Below, one piece after another: positions 9,601 to 17,982 of a stretch of 40,123 nucleotides of DNA. The stretch's first letter is position 1, and every line of letters starts with the position of its first letter. The stretch is from a virus. The notes beneath the pieces are model-generated. The model was not told the origin of the DNA, searched no databases, and saw only the letters and a list, made by a program, of their open reading frames with translations. The translations under genes and the position numbers were made by a program. The stretch lies in the IMG/VR virus record IMGVR_UViG_3300009049_000010, positions 1-40,123 of that record; one strand, given 5' to 3'.

Positions 9601-10044
9601 TACTAGTTCGTTAATTGCCGGAACAACATTAGTCGCGACAGTTGAAAGTGAAGCACCACCTTTGACAAATGTTTCTAGGACACCAATATCGGAATCTAAG
9701 CCACTAATGTCAGCAGGAGTTGCGACTCCACTCGCCAGAGTGTTATTAATTGTAGTAATAGCAGATGCGTTAGCAGCAACAGTTCCGGTTAAAGTACTGT
9801 CCGCAGCTTCAAAAGCAGCAACAATCTCTTGTAAAGTATCCAGAGATTCCGGAGAACTCCCAAGAATTGTAGTTACCTGTGCCTGCAAATCAGCCAAGTC
9901 GCCTGCGGTTAGTGACGCAACTGCGGTAGCAATCGCATCCGCACTAACGTTACCGTTCGCATCAATGATAGTAATATCATCGATAGACAGTTCACCGATT
10001 ATGTTAACGCCATTCTGAATTCTAAATTTTTTGTTCGAAGACAT
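6616..10044 (-). CDS. Giant repeat-rich tail fiber protein (1142 residues)
   Basis: This is a fiber-type structural protein, probably trimeric. The N-terminus (SNKKFRIQNGVNIIGELSID) looks like a virion-attachment segment. Two long Ala/Ser/Thr/Asp-rich arms (about residues 40-370 and 640-1080) carry recurrent 18-residue units such as SSEASTRASADTTLQSNI, expected to form long coiled coils, and copies of the phage-fiber motif LDTLQEIVAAFEAADSTL. A beta-rich middle (about 380-620, with SLDDTYSLGSPDKVWRDVYI) separates the arms. Motifs of the form DLxEGxNxYFT occur three times (TDIPQGSNEYFT, SDLVEGSNEYFT, DDLSEGTNKYWT). The C-terminus is HYRIDIYDINGVIVN, shared with the 753-residue fiber. The start has an AAAGGT ribosome site. 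No exact late promoter lies in the gap upstream, so it is probably co-transcribed with the 1676-residue paralogue. The exact fiber it builds is unknown. Confidence 0.85.
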   Translation of the reverse strand: MSSNKKFRIQNGVNIIGELSIDDITIIDANGNVSADAIATAVASLTAGDLADLQAQVTTILGSSPESLDTLQEIVAAFEAADSTLTGTVAANASAITTINNTLASGVATPADISGLDSDIGVLETFVKGGASLSTVATNVVPAINELVSEVATVKSAQTGDTTTLTSAINTAKSEAISAASADATTKADAAEAAANAYTDTEVAALVASAPGALDTLNELAAALGDDANFASSITASIATKADDTATTAALGLKANASDVAASFSAEESARDSDVLAAIATSSADATSKADAAQLAAETTASADATTKADAAKVAANAYAVSIVSSTVDAEANTRAAADTALSSRITAVEGYSTTDIPQGSNEYFTTAKARASVQAGTGLSYNQSTGEFSTNLVAGDGVSVSGGTISIDGTSIGQNLVPSLDDTYSLGSPDKVWRDVYIGPGSLYINGTKILEDNSGTITMYADSGQNLSFGTSGGGVIDLNAGSESIQVKSNFILSSGKTITTVGGAATQFGGDVEMNGNCIFNVAVPQTDGEAANKGYVDSKIAADHVGNKSFLGDVDVQGNLSVQGTVTTVNSETISLADNIIDLNSNVTSGTPTENAGFRVMRGDEAAAQIRWNETSDQWEVFDGSSYTKIALSTSDLVEGSNEYFTDAKAKSAVAADIASAVTALDNDLQGQIHTLSSGASTEASTRASADSVLQGNITAEVTRATAAEGVNATAISSEASTRASADTTLQSNIDAEQLARESADSDLQSQITAEVTSRANAVSGLITDVANANTARITGDNNLQAAITSVQNAVNAITTGTIPALDTIVEVVAAFEAADGNLQSLMSGNSSAINVIDGRVDTLDSDMAVVQGLASATASTVAVQGGRLSTEEGNVDSLQTFTGIGTALDTTAASLAVAINELHGELNTAVTSISNEITRATAAEGVNDTAITSEASARSAADILLQGNIDTEASTRAAADSDLQVGLAAELVVRAAGDTTLQNNINTEVALRVAGDNSLQNQINSIVSNTDPAALDSLTEIVAAFQSADGTLQGLVSSNNASISTLNTKVGAIENWDTDDLSEGTNKYWTPERTKSVLSGGLCITYNSTTGEIKIDEAETASSLHVASSTNANGLGGQAPSHYRIDIYDINGVIVN

Positions 10045-10076
10045 TTTATTACCTTTGTTTTAGAATTTTTATTTGC

Positions 10077-10098
10077 GGAGGGGGACGAATCCCCCTCC
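10077..10098 (-). terminator. Strong G/C hairpin between the two giant fiber genes (attenuator-like)
   Basis: GGAGGGGGA and TCCCCCTCC form a perfect 9-bp stem around a TTCG loop. It lies between the stop of the 1676-residue gene and the start of the 1142-residue gene. No T tract follows on the minus strand (GCAAATAAAAA comes next), so it may be a partial terminator or a 3'-end-stabilising structure. Confidence 0.55.
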
Positions 10099-10115
10099 AC
10101 CTAGGGTTAAAGTTA

Positions 10116-13100
10116 TTATGCGTCGACGTATGTAGCAGATACAGAAACTACAGAACCAGCTGATACAGAAGTGTATAATAGTTCAACAGTAGAACCAGTA
10201 ACACGTATATCAGTATCACCTAGTAATGCCGCACCAGTGTATACGATACCGTATTCAGTGATGAAAGCGTCAGTTCCGTTGTGAATAACTAGACATTCGC
10301 GTGTTTCGAACTCACTACCATTTGCGACAGTAACGATGTACTTAGCAGTTCGGTAGTTTGCTGAGTTGAATGAAGAAACTACTGTAGCAGAAGTTCCTAC
10401 AACAATATCATTGCCTTGTTCGAAGACTTTGATGTTATCAGCAAGAGTTTCTAGACCAACAGACTTAGGATCTAGTACACCAACCGAGTTAGTAGACTGA
10501 GCGATAACTACCGCTTGTGTACCAACAGGAATCGCTGCGTTGAAACTGATTGTCTGTGCTTCAGAGTCGATGTTATAGTGTACAGATGGATCCTGTACAA
10601 CACCACCAACAAATACCATCGCGTTAGCTTCTAGAGTTGCGAAGTTTAATGCGAATGTAGTCTGAGCACCGTCACCACTAATAGTCTGACGTTGAGCATT
10701 GTTAAACGCCAGCTGTGTTGGGTCAACAAGTTCGATACCAGAACCATCAGTCTTAACACGAGCAACAAAACCTTCCTTACCAGTGATAGTTGAATCTGTA
10801 ACATCAGTTAGTTCAACGAATGCCTTAGCAGTGTTTAAAGAGAACACACCGTTTGTTACAGAAACATTACCTTCACCAGAAACGTCAGTGACGGATACTG
10901 CCGCGTGAACGCGAGCATTTGTGAAGTAAAGGTTAGTACCATTCGGATCTTCTAGAAGGTCGCTAGTATCAAACTGAGAGATATGCTGTGCAGCAAGACC
11001 CGCGTCCAACTGACCTTTGTTAACTGCGTCAGCATAAACCGTACCGTCTGCAAGACCACCGACCTTGTTACCGGACATGTCTAGATCGCCAGACATCGCA
11101 TCGCCAGACTTAGAAACCTTACCGTTAATGTTTGTCTGAAGAAGAGTGTCAGCAGCAGCGAACTCACCACGAATCGCAGAACCCTGTGCCGCACGTGCGG
11201 TAAGTTCCGCAGCAAGACCTGAAGCGTTAGTTGCGATATCAGTTTGGTTCTGAGATACTAGACCAGTAAGAGTACCGTCAGCAGCCTGGAAGGCAGCTAC
11301 GATTTCAGTTAACGAATCCAGAGCAGCAGAATCAGTGTTGGCTTTAATAAAGTCGATCTGAGACTGTAAGTTAGCATCGGCACTTTGACGTGAATTAGAT
11401 TCAGTCACAATCGAAGCAGCGTTAATAGAAACGTTAGATGTCAATACACCTTCAGCAGCAAGAGCACGTGATACTTCCGCGTCAAGACTAACCTGTAGGT
11501 CAGAGTCGCCCGCGATTCTAGCAGCAATTTCGTTGTTGATTGAAGTAGTGTTTGCGCCTTCAGCAGCAAGAGCACGAGTCTGTTCCGCTTTAAGAGCAGC
11601 ATCCAATTTACTATCAGCATCTTTCAATGTAACAGCAGTGTCTAGGAAGTTAGTACCACTTGGAGCAACATAGTTACCGTTAGCAGCAAGACCAGCACCT
11701 GACTGAGTCGCAGTCATTTCAGTTTCAAGTACAGTAGCACGTGAACTTAGAGTAGCGTCAGCACTTAGACGGGCAGTTACTTCAGCATCGATTGCGGATT
11801 GTAATACGGCATCAGCGTTCGTGCGATCAACTACTTCGTCACCAACAATAGTGTCTGCGTAAATCTTAGCAGCTGCTTCAGCGTTGTTCGCTTTAGTAGT
11901 TGCGTCGACAGAGGCAGATGAAAGAACAACCGCATCGGCAGCAATGTAAGCAGAAGTTATGGCAGTATCAGCAGCAGCAAATTCTGAACGGATGGCAGTT
12001 TCCTGACCAAGCGCACGAGAAGATTCAGCTGAGATAGCAGCAGCGTTTGAAAGGATGTCTGCTTCAGCAGAATCTACGCGAGCTTCAATAGCATTGATTT
12101 CACCGTGTAGTTCGTTCGAAGAACCAACAGCAGTTTGTGAAGTTGTAGCGAATACGCCAGAACCCATCTTAGATTCTAGTGAGTCGATGTCACCTTCGTT
12201 AACTGTTAAACGACCTGCCTGTAGAGCTTGTTCAGCTTCAACAGCATTCATTTCGCCTTCTAGAACTGTGACTTGACCTTCAACAGCAGTCATCTCACCT
12301 TGTAGTGTAGAAACTTTACCAGCTTCAACATCTAGTTCAGAGTGGATTTCATTGATAGCAGCAGATAGGTTAGTAGCAGTAGTACCTAGAGTGGCAACGC
12401 CAACTTTAGATTCTAGACCGTCAATGTCACCTTCGTTAACTGTTAGACGACCACCTTGTGCTAATTGCACAGACTCAAGAGTAGTAGCACGACCTTCAAG
12501 AGCAGTTGAGCGTGACTCTAAATCAGTAGCGCGTACTTCAACAGCATCGATGTCACTTTCAGCAGCAGTCAAACGACCAGAGTTGTTATTGATAATGTTC
12601 TGGATGTCTGAATCAGCACCTTCGAACGCAGCAACGATTTCTTGAAGTGTATCAAGAGTTTCTGGAGAAGTACCGATGATAGCATCAACACGACCGGTTA
12701 CTGTGTTAACGTCAGTGCGTAGACCAGACTCAATGCCAGTAGCACGAACGATTTCTGCAGCAAGACCAGATGCGTTAACACCTTCTGCGGCAGTAGCACG
12801 AGCGATTTCAACAGAAAGATCAGAGTCAACACCAGAGATTGATAGGGCATTCGCGTCAACGTCAGTACGTAGAGCAACATCGCCAGCAGCACGTAATCCA
12901 GCTTCAGTTGCGATTGAAGTTGCGTTAACACCTTCCGCAGCAGTAGCACGAGCGATTTCTGCAGCAAGACCAGATGCGTTGACAGCTTCAGCAGCAAGAG
13001 CACGAGTAGTCTCGACACTAATTGCGGCAGCGTTAGCAGCACCAGTAACAGTGTTTGCGTCTACATCAACACGTAGTCCACTTTCGACACCAGATGCGCG

Positions 13101-15146
13101 AGTTACTTCGTTAGAGATTGCGGTTGCGTTAGCAACTTCTGCCGCAGTAGCACGAGTAGTTTCCGCTAGGATTGCTGATGCGTTAACACCTTCCGCAGCA
13201 GTAGCACGAGTGATTTCTGCAGCAAGACCTGCCTGAACACTTGCGTCTCCAGATACACGTAGAGCAGTCTCAGCAAGGATGTCTGCTTCAACAGTATCCA
13301 TCTCACCTTGAAGAGTTGAAACATCACCTTCTAATGCAGATGCGCGTAGAGACAATGCGTTATCAGCTGCCAAACGAGTTGCTGCTTCAGCAGAAACCTT
13401 TGTGTCAGTGTAAGTAGATGCTTGAGATTTAGCAGTTGCGATACGAGCAGTAAGAGTATTACCAACAGTACCATCAACAGATGCGTCACCGATAAGTGCG
13501 GTGTCTTGTGCGTCTGCGTGAACGATAGCGGCAGCTTCAGCAGCGTCTGCTTTAGAAGTCGCATCTGTTTGGGCAGATACAAGAGTTGCGGCATCACCGG
13601 CAATTCGAGCAGTTGCTTCAGCAGTAATATTAGATTGTAAAGTAGTATCAGCACCTGAGCGAGTTGATGCTTCAGTTGTGATATTAGTTTGTAGTACTGA
13701 GTCCGCAGATGCGCGAACACCAGCTTCAGCATTAATTGCTACAGTGTTTGACGCGATCAACGCAGACATATCAGAGTCAGCAGATACGAACGCAGCAACG
13801 ATTTCAGTCAATGAATCAAGAGCGGCGGGATCAGTGTTAGCAATAACATTGTCCAATTTCGCTTCGATTCGACTTTCTTCACCAGTCGCACGACTAGTCT
13901 CTGTAGAGATTGCGGAAGCATTAACGCCTTCAGCAGCAGTAGCACGAGCGATTTCTGCGTCTAGACCTGATTGAAGGTCACTATCGGCAAGAGCAAATTC
14001 ACTACGAATAGCAGATTCTTGACCCTGCGCACGAGTTGTTTCAGTAGCAACTGCTGAACTAACACGATCAGTAACAGTATTACCTGAAGAACCGTCGACA
14101 GATGCGTCACCGATTAGTAGGTTGTCATTTGCTTTAGCAGATACAAGAGTTGCAGCATCACCATTAGTAATCAATGAAGTCATGTCAACGCGGACTGAAG
14201 TGTCAGCAGCGGCACGAGCAGTGATTTCTGCTTGAAGGTTAGTAGCGTTAGCAGCTTCTGCTCCAGTCGCACGAACGATTTCCGCAGCAAGACCAGATGC
14301 GTTAACTTGTTCTGCTTGACCAGCGCGAGAAATTTCTGCGGCAAGATCAGTTTCTAGTGAACTTACATCACCTTCAGCAACAGTCAAACGAGCGTCAAGA
14401 GCACCATCGGCAGCCAAACGAGTTGCCGCTTCACTAGTGATTGAAGACTGTAGACCAGCTTCAACGCCAGTTGCGCGAGTTACTTCACTAGCGATAGCAG
14501 TTGCGTTAGCAGTCTCAGCAGCAGTGGCGCGAGCGACTTCACCCGAGATAGCACTAGAGTTAGCAATAGTAGACGCGGTCAATACACTATCAGCGTTTTG
14601 GAAAGCAACAACAATTTCTGCTAGAGAGTTAAGTGCGTCAGAATCAGTATTTGTTAGAATGTTATCAATACGAACTGATAAGGCAGCGTCAGCTGTCTGG
14701 TATGCGGATTCGATTGCGTTTTCGCGAACAGTTGCGCGATTTGTTTCTGTTGAAATAGCAGTTGCGTTAGCAACTTCAGCAGCGGTAGCACGATTTGTTT
14801 CAGTTACGATTGAAGTTGCGTTAACACCTTCAGCAGCAGTAGCACGAGCAGTTTCTACAGCAACAGCAGAAGCAATATCTGCGGCAACAGCGTCTTGAGC
14901 GCGTTGCGGTGTAAAGTACTGTTTGGAACCTTCTGCCAAGTCGTCAGTATCAAAGCTTCCGAAGAATGCCGCAGTACTAATTTTCTTAAGCGAGTCAGAA
15001 CCTACATCGTATAGCAGCGTAAAGCAATCTGCAGGATTGGCCATTCCGGTAAGAAGGGTTTGTCCCGTAACAGCACTTGAGTCTAGTTTGGTACTAATTA
15101 TAGACCGATCTGCTAATGCTGGTGATTTAATTTGTCTAAATGACAT
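10116..15146 (-). CDS. Giant repeat-rich tail fiber protein (1676 residues)
   Basis: This is the largest fiber in the window by the coiled-coil design. After an N-terminal segment (SFRQIKSPALADRSIISTKL) and a DDLAEGSKQYFT motif near residue 70, residues ~95-1400 are a long run of 18-residue units, for example TETNRATAAEVANATAIS, mixed with LDSLTEIVAAF repeats. These suggest a very long trimeric coiled coil. The C-terminal ~250 residues are beta-rich: SGDLDMSGNKVGGLADGT, TSDLLEDPNGTNLYFT, then a module with QRQTISGDGAQTTFALNF that also occurs in the 119- and 753-residue neighbours. It is a paralogue of the 1142-residue gene immediately downstream. The ATG has a GGAG site. A UUCG hairpin follows the stop. 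It is probably read from the late promoter at 15603-15610 through the 119-residue gene. Confidence 0.85.
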   Translation of the reverse strand: MSFRQIKSPALADRSIISTKLDSSAVTGQTLLTGMANPADCFTLLYDVGSDSLKKISTAAFFGSFDTDDLAEGSKQYFTPQRAQDAVAADIASAVAVETARATAAEGVNATSIVTETNRATAAEVANATAISTETNRATVRENAIESAYQTADAALSVRIDNILTNTDSDALNSLAEIVVAFQNADSVLTASTIANSSAISGEVARATAAETANATAIASEVTRATGVEAGLQSSITSEAATRLAADGALDARLTVAEGDVSSLETDLAAEISRAGQAEQVNASGLAAEIVRATGAEAANATNLQAEITARAAADTSVRVDMTSLITNGDAATLVSAKANDNLLIGDASVDGSSGNTVTDRVSSAVATETTRAQGQESAIRSEFALADSDLQSGLDAEIARATAAEGVNASAISTETSRATGEESRIEAKLDNVIANTDPAALDSLTEIVAAFVSADSDMSALIASNTVAINAEAGVRASADSVLQTNITTEASTRSGADTTLQSNITAEATARIAGDAATLVSAQTDATSKADAAEAAAIVHADAQDTALIGDASVDGTVGNTLTARIATAKSQASTYTDTKVSAEAATRLAADNALSLRASALEGDVSTLQGEMDTVEADILAETALRVSGDASVQAGLAAEITRATAAEGVNASAILAETTRATAAEVANATAISNEVTRASGVESGLRVDVDANTVTGAANAAAISVETTRALAAEAVNASGLAAEIARATAAEGVNATSIATEAGLRAAGDVALRTDVDANALSISGVDSDLSVEIARATAAEGVNASGLAAEIVRATGIESGLRTDVNTVTGRVDAIIGTSPETLDTLQEIVAAFEGADSDIQNIINNNSGRLTAAESDIDAVEVRATDLESRSTALEGRATTLESVQLAQGGRLTVNEGDIDGLESKVGVATLGTTATNLSAAINEIHSELDVEAGKVSTLQGEMTAVEGQVTVLEGEMNAVEAEQALQAGRLTVNEGDIDSLESKMGSGVFATTSQTAVGSSNELHGEINAIEARVDSAEADILSNAAAISAESSRALGQETAIRSEFAAADTAITSAYIAADAVVLSSASVDATTKANNAEAAAKIYADTIVGDEVVDRTNADAVLQSAIDAEVTARLSADATLSSRATVLETEMTATQSGAGLAANGNYVAPSGTNFLDTAVTLKDADSKLDAALKAEQTRALAAEGANTTSINNEIAARIAGDSDLQVSLDAEVSRALAAEGVLTSNVSINAASIVTESNSRQSADANLQSQIDFIKANTDSAALDSLTEIVAAFQAADGTLTGLVSQNQTDIATNASGLAAELTARAAQGSAIRGEFAAADTLLQTNINGKVSKSGDAMSGDLDMSGNKVGGLADGTVYADAVNKGQLDAGLAAQHISQFDTSDLLEDPNGTNLYFTNARVHAAVSVTDVSGEGNVSVTNGVFSLNTAKAFVELTDVTDSTITGKEGFVARVKTDGSGIELVDPTQLAFNNAQRQTISGDGAQTTFALNFATLEANAMVFVGGVVQDPSVHYNIDSEAQTISFNAAIPVGTQAVVIAQSTNSVGVLDPKSVGLETLADNIKVFEQGNDIVVGTSATVVSSFNSANYRTAKYIVTVANGSEFETRECLVIHNGTDAFITEYGIVYTGAALLGDTDIRVTGSTVELLYTSVSAGSVVSVSATYVDA

Positions 15147-15201
15147 TGAGTAATCTCCATGAGGTTTTAGTTAGGATTGTGTTTAAACGTTTAATAATAT
15201 A

Positions 15202-15561
15202 CTAACGAAATTTAATATAAATGTCCGTCCCTTGCGGGGGGATTTCACTGAACTGAATGACATCACCAATAGTGTCATATGTCTCAACATGGTGTTGAAG
15301 AACATCATTCACCCAAACATCTACAAGATCCGCCCTAGAAGGAGCAGCATTTAATGTAAATATCGCGGTTTCACCGTCAGCAATAATATGTTGTGCTTCA
15401 GGTATGATTGAGTTGTCATTGGTGGAAGAAGAAGTACCTTCGATAAGTTCGAATATCTCCGTCTCTGAGCCAGGCGATTCTTCAACTTTAGATTTTTTCT
15501 GAGATGCTAGATTAAATAAGCTCTCAGCAAATACCCTGTTAAAAGATTTTCCGTTGATCAT
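15202..15561 (-). CDS. Small fiber-associated protein with phage beta module (119 residues)
   Basis: I do not recognise a named family. Residues ~1-50 are charged and Ser-rich. The C-terminal ~65 residues (GETAIFTLNAAPSRADLVDV, then VNDVLQHHVETYD and PPQGTDIYIKF) match the beta module found at the C-terminus of the 1676-residue fiber and near residue 90 of the 753-residue fiber. It may be a capping or linking subunit between fibers, which is inference. The ATG has no clear Shine-Dalgarno, and a late promoter lies 41 bases upstream. It is probably the first gene of the unit that includes the two giant fibers. Confidence 0.75.
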   Translation of the reverse strand: MINGKSFNRVFAESLFNLASQKKSKVEESPGSETEIFELIEGTSSSTNDNSIIPEAQHIIADGETAIFTLNAAPSRADLVDVWVNDVLQHHVETYDTIGDVIQFSEIPPQGTDIYIKFR

Positions 15562-15572
15562 AGTGATGTGTC

Positions 15573-15620
15573 ATCTATTTTATTAGAGTTAATATATGAT
15601 GTTATTTATAATAAATAGAT
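15573..15620. repeat. AT-rich inverted repeat enclosing a late promoter
   Basis: ATCTATTT at 15573-15580 pairs with AAATAGAT at 15613-15620. The pairing continues (TATTA with TAATA) after a one-base bulge. The TATAAATA at 15603-15610 lies between or at the edge of the arms. The high A/T content makes chance more likely than for the two longer repeats of the same design. Confidence 0.4.
15603..15610 (-). promoter_or_regulatory. T4-type late promoter for the 119 / 1676 / 1142 fiber unit
   Basis: The minus strand reads TATAAATA, 41 bases before the start of the 119-residue gene and just after the end of the 753-residue gene. Confidence 0.75.
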
Positions 15621-15636
15621 TTTCTGATATGAAGTT

Positions 15637-17898
15637 CTAGTTAACTAAAGTTCCATTTATATCGTAAATATTAACTCTATAATATGAACCATGTTGCCCG
15701 TCGAGTTGGTCTGCATCTGTCGCAGTGTCCGCATTACCTTGTAGATTACCTACAAAAGTCGCAGCTGTAACAGATGAGAAGGTTACATCATCCGAACTGT
15801 CAATACCGAATTCACCTGTAGATGGGTTGAATGATAACCCATTAGACACAGATAATGATTGTCTTACACGTTCTTCTGTAAGGTATAAGTTATTAACGCC
15901 TTCTTCTATAACATCTGTTGTGGCGTTAGCGTCTAACTTTTGATTAATCCAGTTTTGTACTGTTCCGATAAAGTCGGAGTCGTCACCTAAGGCTGCCGAT
16001 ATTTCATTCAAAGTATCAAGTACTTGAGGCGCGCCATCGATAAGATTTGATATAGCAATACTAATTGCGCTGTCGGTGTATGTTACCGCAGCGGCGTCTG
16101 CCGTTATTAAGGCGGCAGATATAGCAGAGTTAGTGTAGTTCTCTAAAACCAGTTGAATGTTTGATACTGAACTGTCGGTATAAACGTTTGCTGAGTTTAG
16201 TGTTAGTAAGACTGCCGAGTCTGTATATAGTTCAGTATAATCTTTAGCTAATTGAAGATTTATAACATCTTGACTTTCTGCGTAGTCATTTGCTGATTGT
16301 AATGTAATCGCATCATTTGAAGACGCATAAGATTTTGCTAATACTAGAGTGTCAGAGTCTTGTTCTACAGCATAAGATTTAGCAGCGAGCAATACGACCG
16401 ATGCCGCAGAGTCTGCCGCAGAGTGCGCGTACAACTCGCTATAGGTCTTAGTCGCAATAGTATTATCTACTGAGATGACACCTGTCGCAGAGCTGTAGTC
16501 AATACCAGAACCCCCTGACAAGGCCTCCAGTACATTCTGTGGTATTACAGATACGGGTACTGGAAAATTAGACCGTACAGGAGATGTACCACCAAACTGA
16601 AAATCATATGTAGTGTTAACATTACCAGTAATTTCATTACCATAGTATTTTATTACTACACGGTCAGTTGCGGTGAAATCAGTTGCTGGTAATAACGCAT
16701 CTGCGTAAAACTCACCATAAGTATCTAGAGAAATTTTGCTTGTGGTTGATGAAGTAGATAATAAAGTCTCTACACCAGCAGCACTTCTTTTATATACTTC
16801 GAAATAGAATGATGCTGAACCGCCAGAGCCATCTGGATTAACTCTCACGTTACCAACAGTATGAATGTTAATAACACCAGTGTTACCTATTAATACACCC
16901 TGTTCCGTAGCAAGTGACGCAATCAACTGATCGGCCCCAGATATGGTTCCAGTGTTGATATCTACAGCAACGGCATTAAAATCTGAGTCACCGATAGAAG
17001 TGACCATCTTCGTGTATATACCGTCAACAGCAATAGTAGTGGTCGTTGGATATAATACAATAGAGGCGTTAAGGGCAGAAATGTCTAGTTTGGTACTATG
17101 TAGTTCATCAATCGCATCCTGAACGTTGGTAGCAATCATGTCACTATCAGGTACATAAGATACGGAGGCAGCACTTATATTCAGTGCTTCAACAAATCCA
17201 GTGTCAACCTCAGTATTGATGGTATTAATAACATCCGCTAGAGTAACAACAGATTCGCCATTAAGACGGAAGTCGCCGAATATATTTACTCCAGCACTAT
17301 CAACATCAATACGGTCACTATCGCGGTATTGGATCTTTAAATCCCCACCGTTGTAACCAAGATGTTTTAAAATCGTGTTGGTACCATTATGATAGAACTT
17401 AGTCTCTTCATCGGTACCAACGGTAAACGAAAATCCATCGTCTAGTATGAGGTCTGCGTCAATGGACGCACCGTCTGAGTTATATGCCGCAACTTGAACT
17501 ACTTGATCTACGCCAATAGGAAAGGCGAAGGTTATAGAGGAACCATCAGCTGCTGTATAGTCTATACCTTGGTGTAGTAAAACACCGTTGAGGTATACTT
17601 GAATTCTTCGGGGGGAAGCAAGGTCGTATGAAAGATAATTTCCGTAATCGTCTGCTCCGGAGAGCGTCAATAGCGTTCCGTCAGACGTGTAGATATACGT
17701 ATTGAAAGTACTTACTAAGCCGGATCGTGCGTCACCACCGACTTCAATAACCTGTTCAATACCATCGTACTGTCTTTTTAAGTACAGTTTACCATCTGCG
17801 GTGTTTACTGCTAACTCACCGAGGTTCAACTGCTCTATCGTTGGGACGTTGCCTGCGACAGCACTTCGTCTTAAACGAATATCTACGTTACGTGCCAA
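15637..17898 (-). CDS. Tail fiber protein, 753 residues, TTG start
   Basis: This is a fiber protein whose N-terminus (RNVDIRLRRSAVAGNVPT, then LNLGELAVNTADGKLYLK) is the conserved head module of many marine phage fibers. A short beta module follows (RIQVYLNGVLLHQGIDYT). The centre (about 200-470) is beta-rich. Residues ~495-620 are helical with repeats like DYAESQDVINLQLAKDY, leading to VLDTLNEISAALGDDSDF and EEGVNNLYLTEERVRQSL. The tip ends DQLDGQHGSYYRVNIYDING, related to the C-terminus of the 1142-residue fiber. The start codon must be TTG (17896-17898): an in-frame TGA lies six codons upstream with no ATG between, and a GAGGAAG ribosome site is correctly placed. It is transcribed from the promoter at 17975-17982. 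Confidence 0.86.
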   Translation of the reverse strand: MARNVDIRLRRSAVAGNVPTIEQLNLGELAVNTADGKLYLKRQYDGIEQVIEVGGDARSGLVSTFNTYIYTSDGTLLTLSGADDYGNYLSYDLASPRRIQVYLNGVLLHQGIDYTAADGSSITFAFPIGVDQVVQVAAYNSDGASIDADLILDDGFSFTVGTDEETKFYHNGTNTILKHLGYNGGDLKIQYRDSDRIDVDSAGVNIFGDFRLNGESVVTLADVINTINTEVDTGFVEALNISAASVSYVPDSDMIATNVQDAIDELHSTKLDISALNASIVLYPTTTTIAVDGIYTKMVTSIGDSDFNAVAVDINTGTISGADQLIASLATEQGVLIGNTGVINIHTVGNVRVNPDGSGGSASFYFEVYKRSAAGVETLLSTSSTTSKISLDTYGEFYADALLPATDFTATDRVVIKYYGNEITGNVNTTYDFQFGGTSPVRSNFPVPVSVIPQNVLEALSGGSGIDYSSATGVISVDNTIATKTYSELYAHSAADSAASVVLLAAKSYAVEQDSDTLVLAKSYASSNDAITLQSANDYAESQDVINLQLAKDYTELYTDSAVLLTLNSANVYTDSSVSNIQLVLENYTNSAISAALITADAAAVTYTDSAISIAISNLIDGAPQVLDTLNEISAALGDDSDFIGTVQNWINQKLDANATTDVIEEGVNNLYLTEERVRQSLSVSNGLSFNPSTGEFGIDSSDDVTFSSVTAATFVGNLQGNADTATDADQLDGQHGSYYRVNIYDINGTLVN

Positions 17899-17921
17899 TG
17901 TTGGCTTCCTCTTTCACTCGA

Positions 17922-17933
17922 CCTTATATAAGG
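17922..17933. repeat. Perfect 12-bp palindrome CCTTATATAAGG in a 5' leader
   Basis: The palindrome lies between the late promoter (17975-17982) and the TTG start of the 753-residue fiber, about 24 bases before the start. Its role is unknown; it could be a protein-binding site or a second A/T-rich promoter core. Confidence 0.5.
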
Positions 17934-17974
17934 CGACTAGCTAAAACCATAAAATATATGATCTACTTAATGCT

Positions 17975-17982
17975 TATTTATA
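17975..17982 (-). promoter_or_regulatory. T4-type late promoter upstream of the 753-residue fiber
   Basis: The minus strand reads TATAAATA immediately after the stop of the 436-residue fiber gene and 76 bases before the TTG start of the next gene. Confidence 0.75.

Noticed and set aside
8939-10018. Long plus-strand open frame (359 codons) and other plus-strand frames inside the fiber genes
   Set aside because: They are antisense shadows of low-complexity Ala/Ser/Thr codon runs; no ribosome site, no independent domain, and all are covered by well-supported minus-strand genes.
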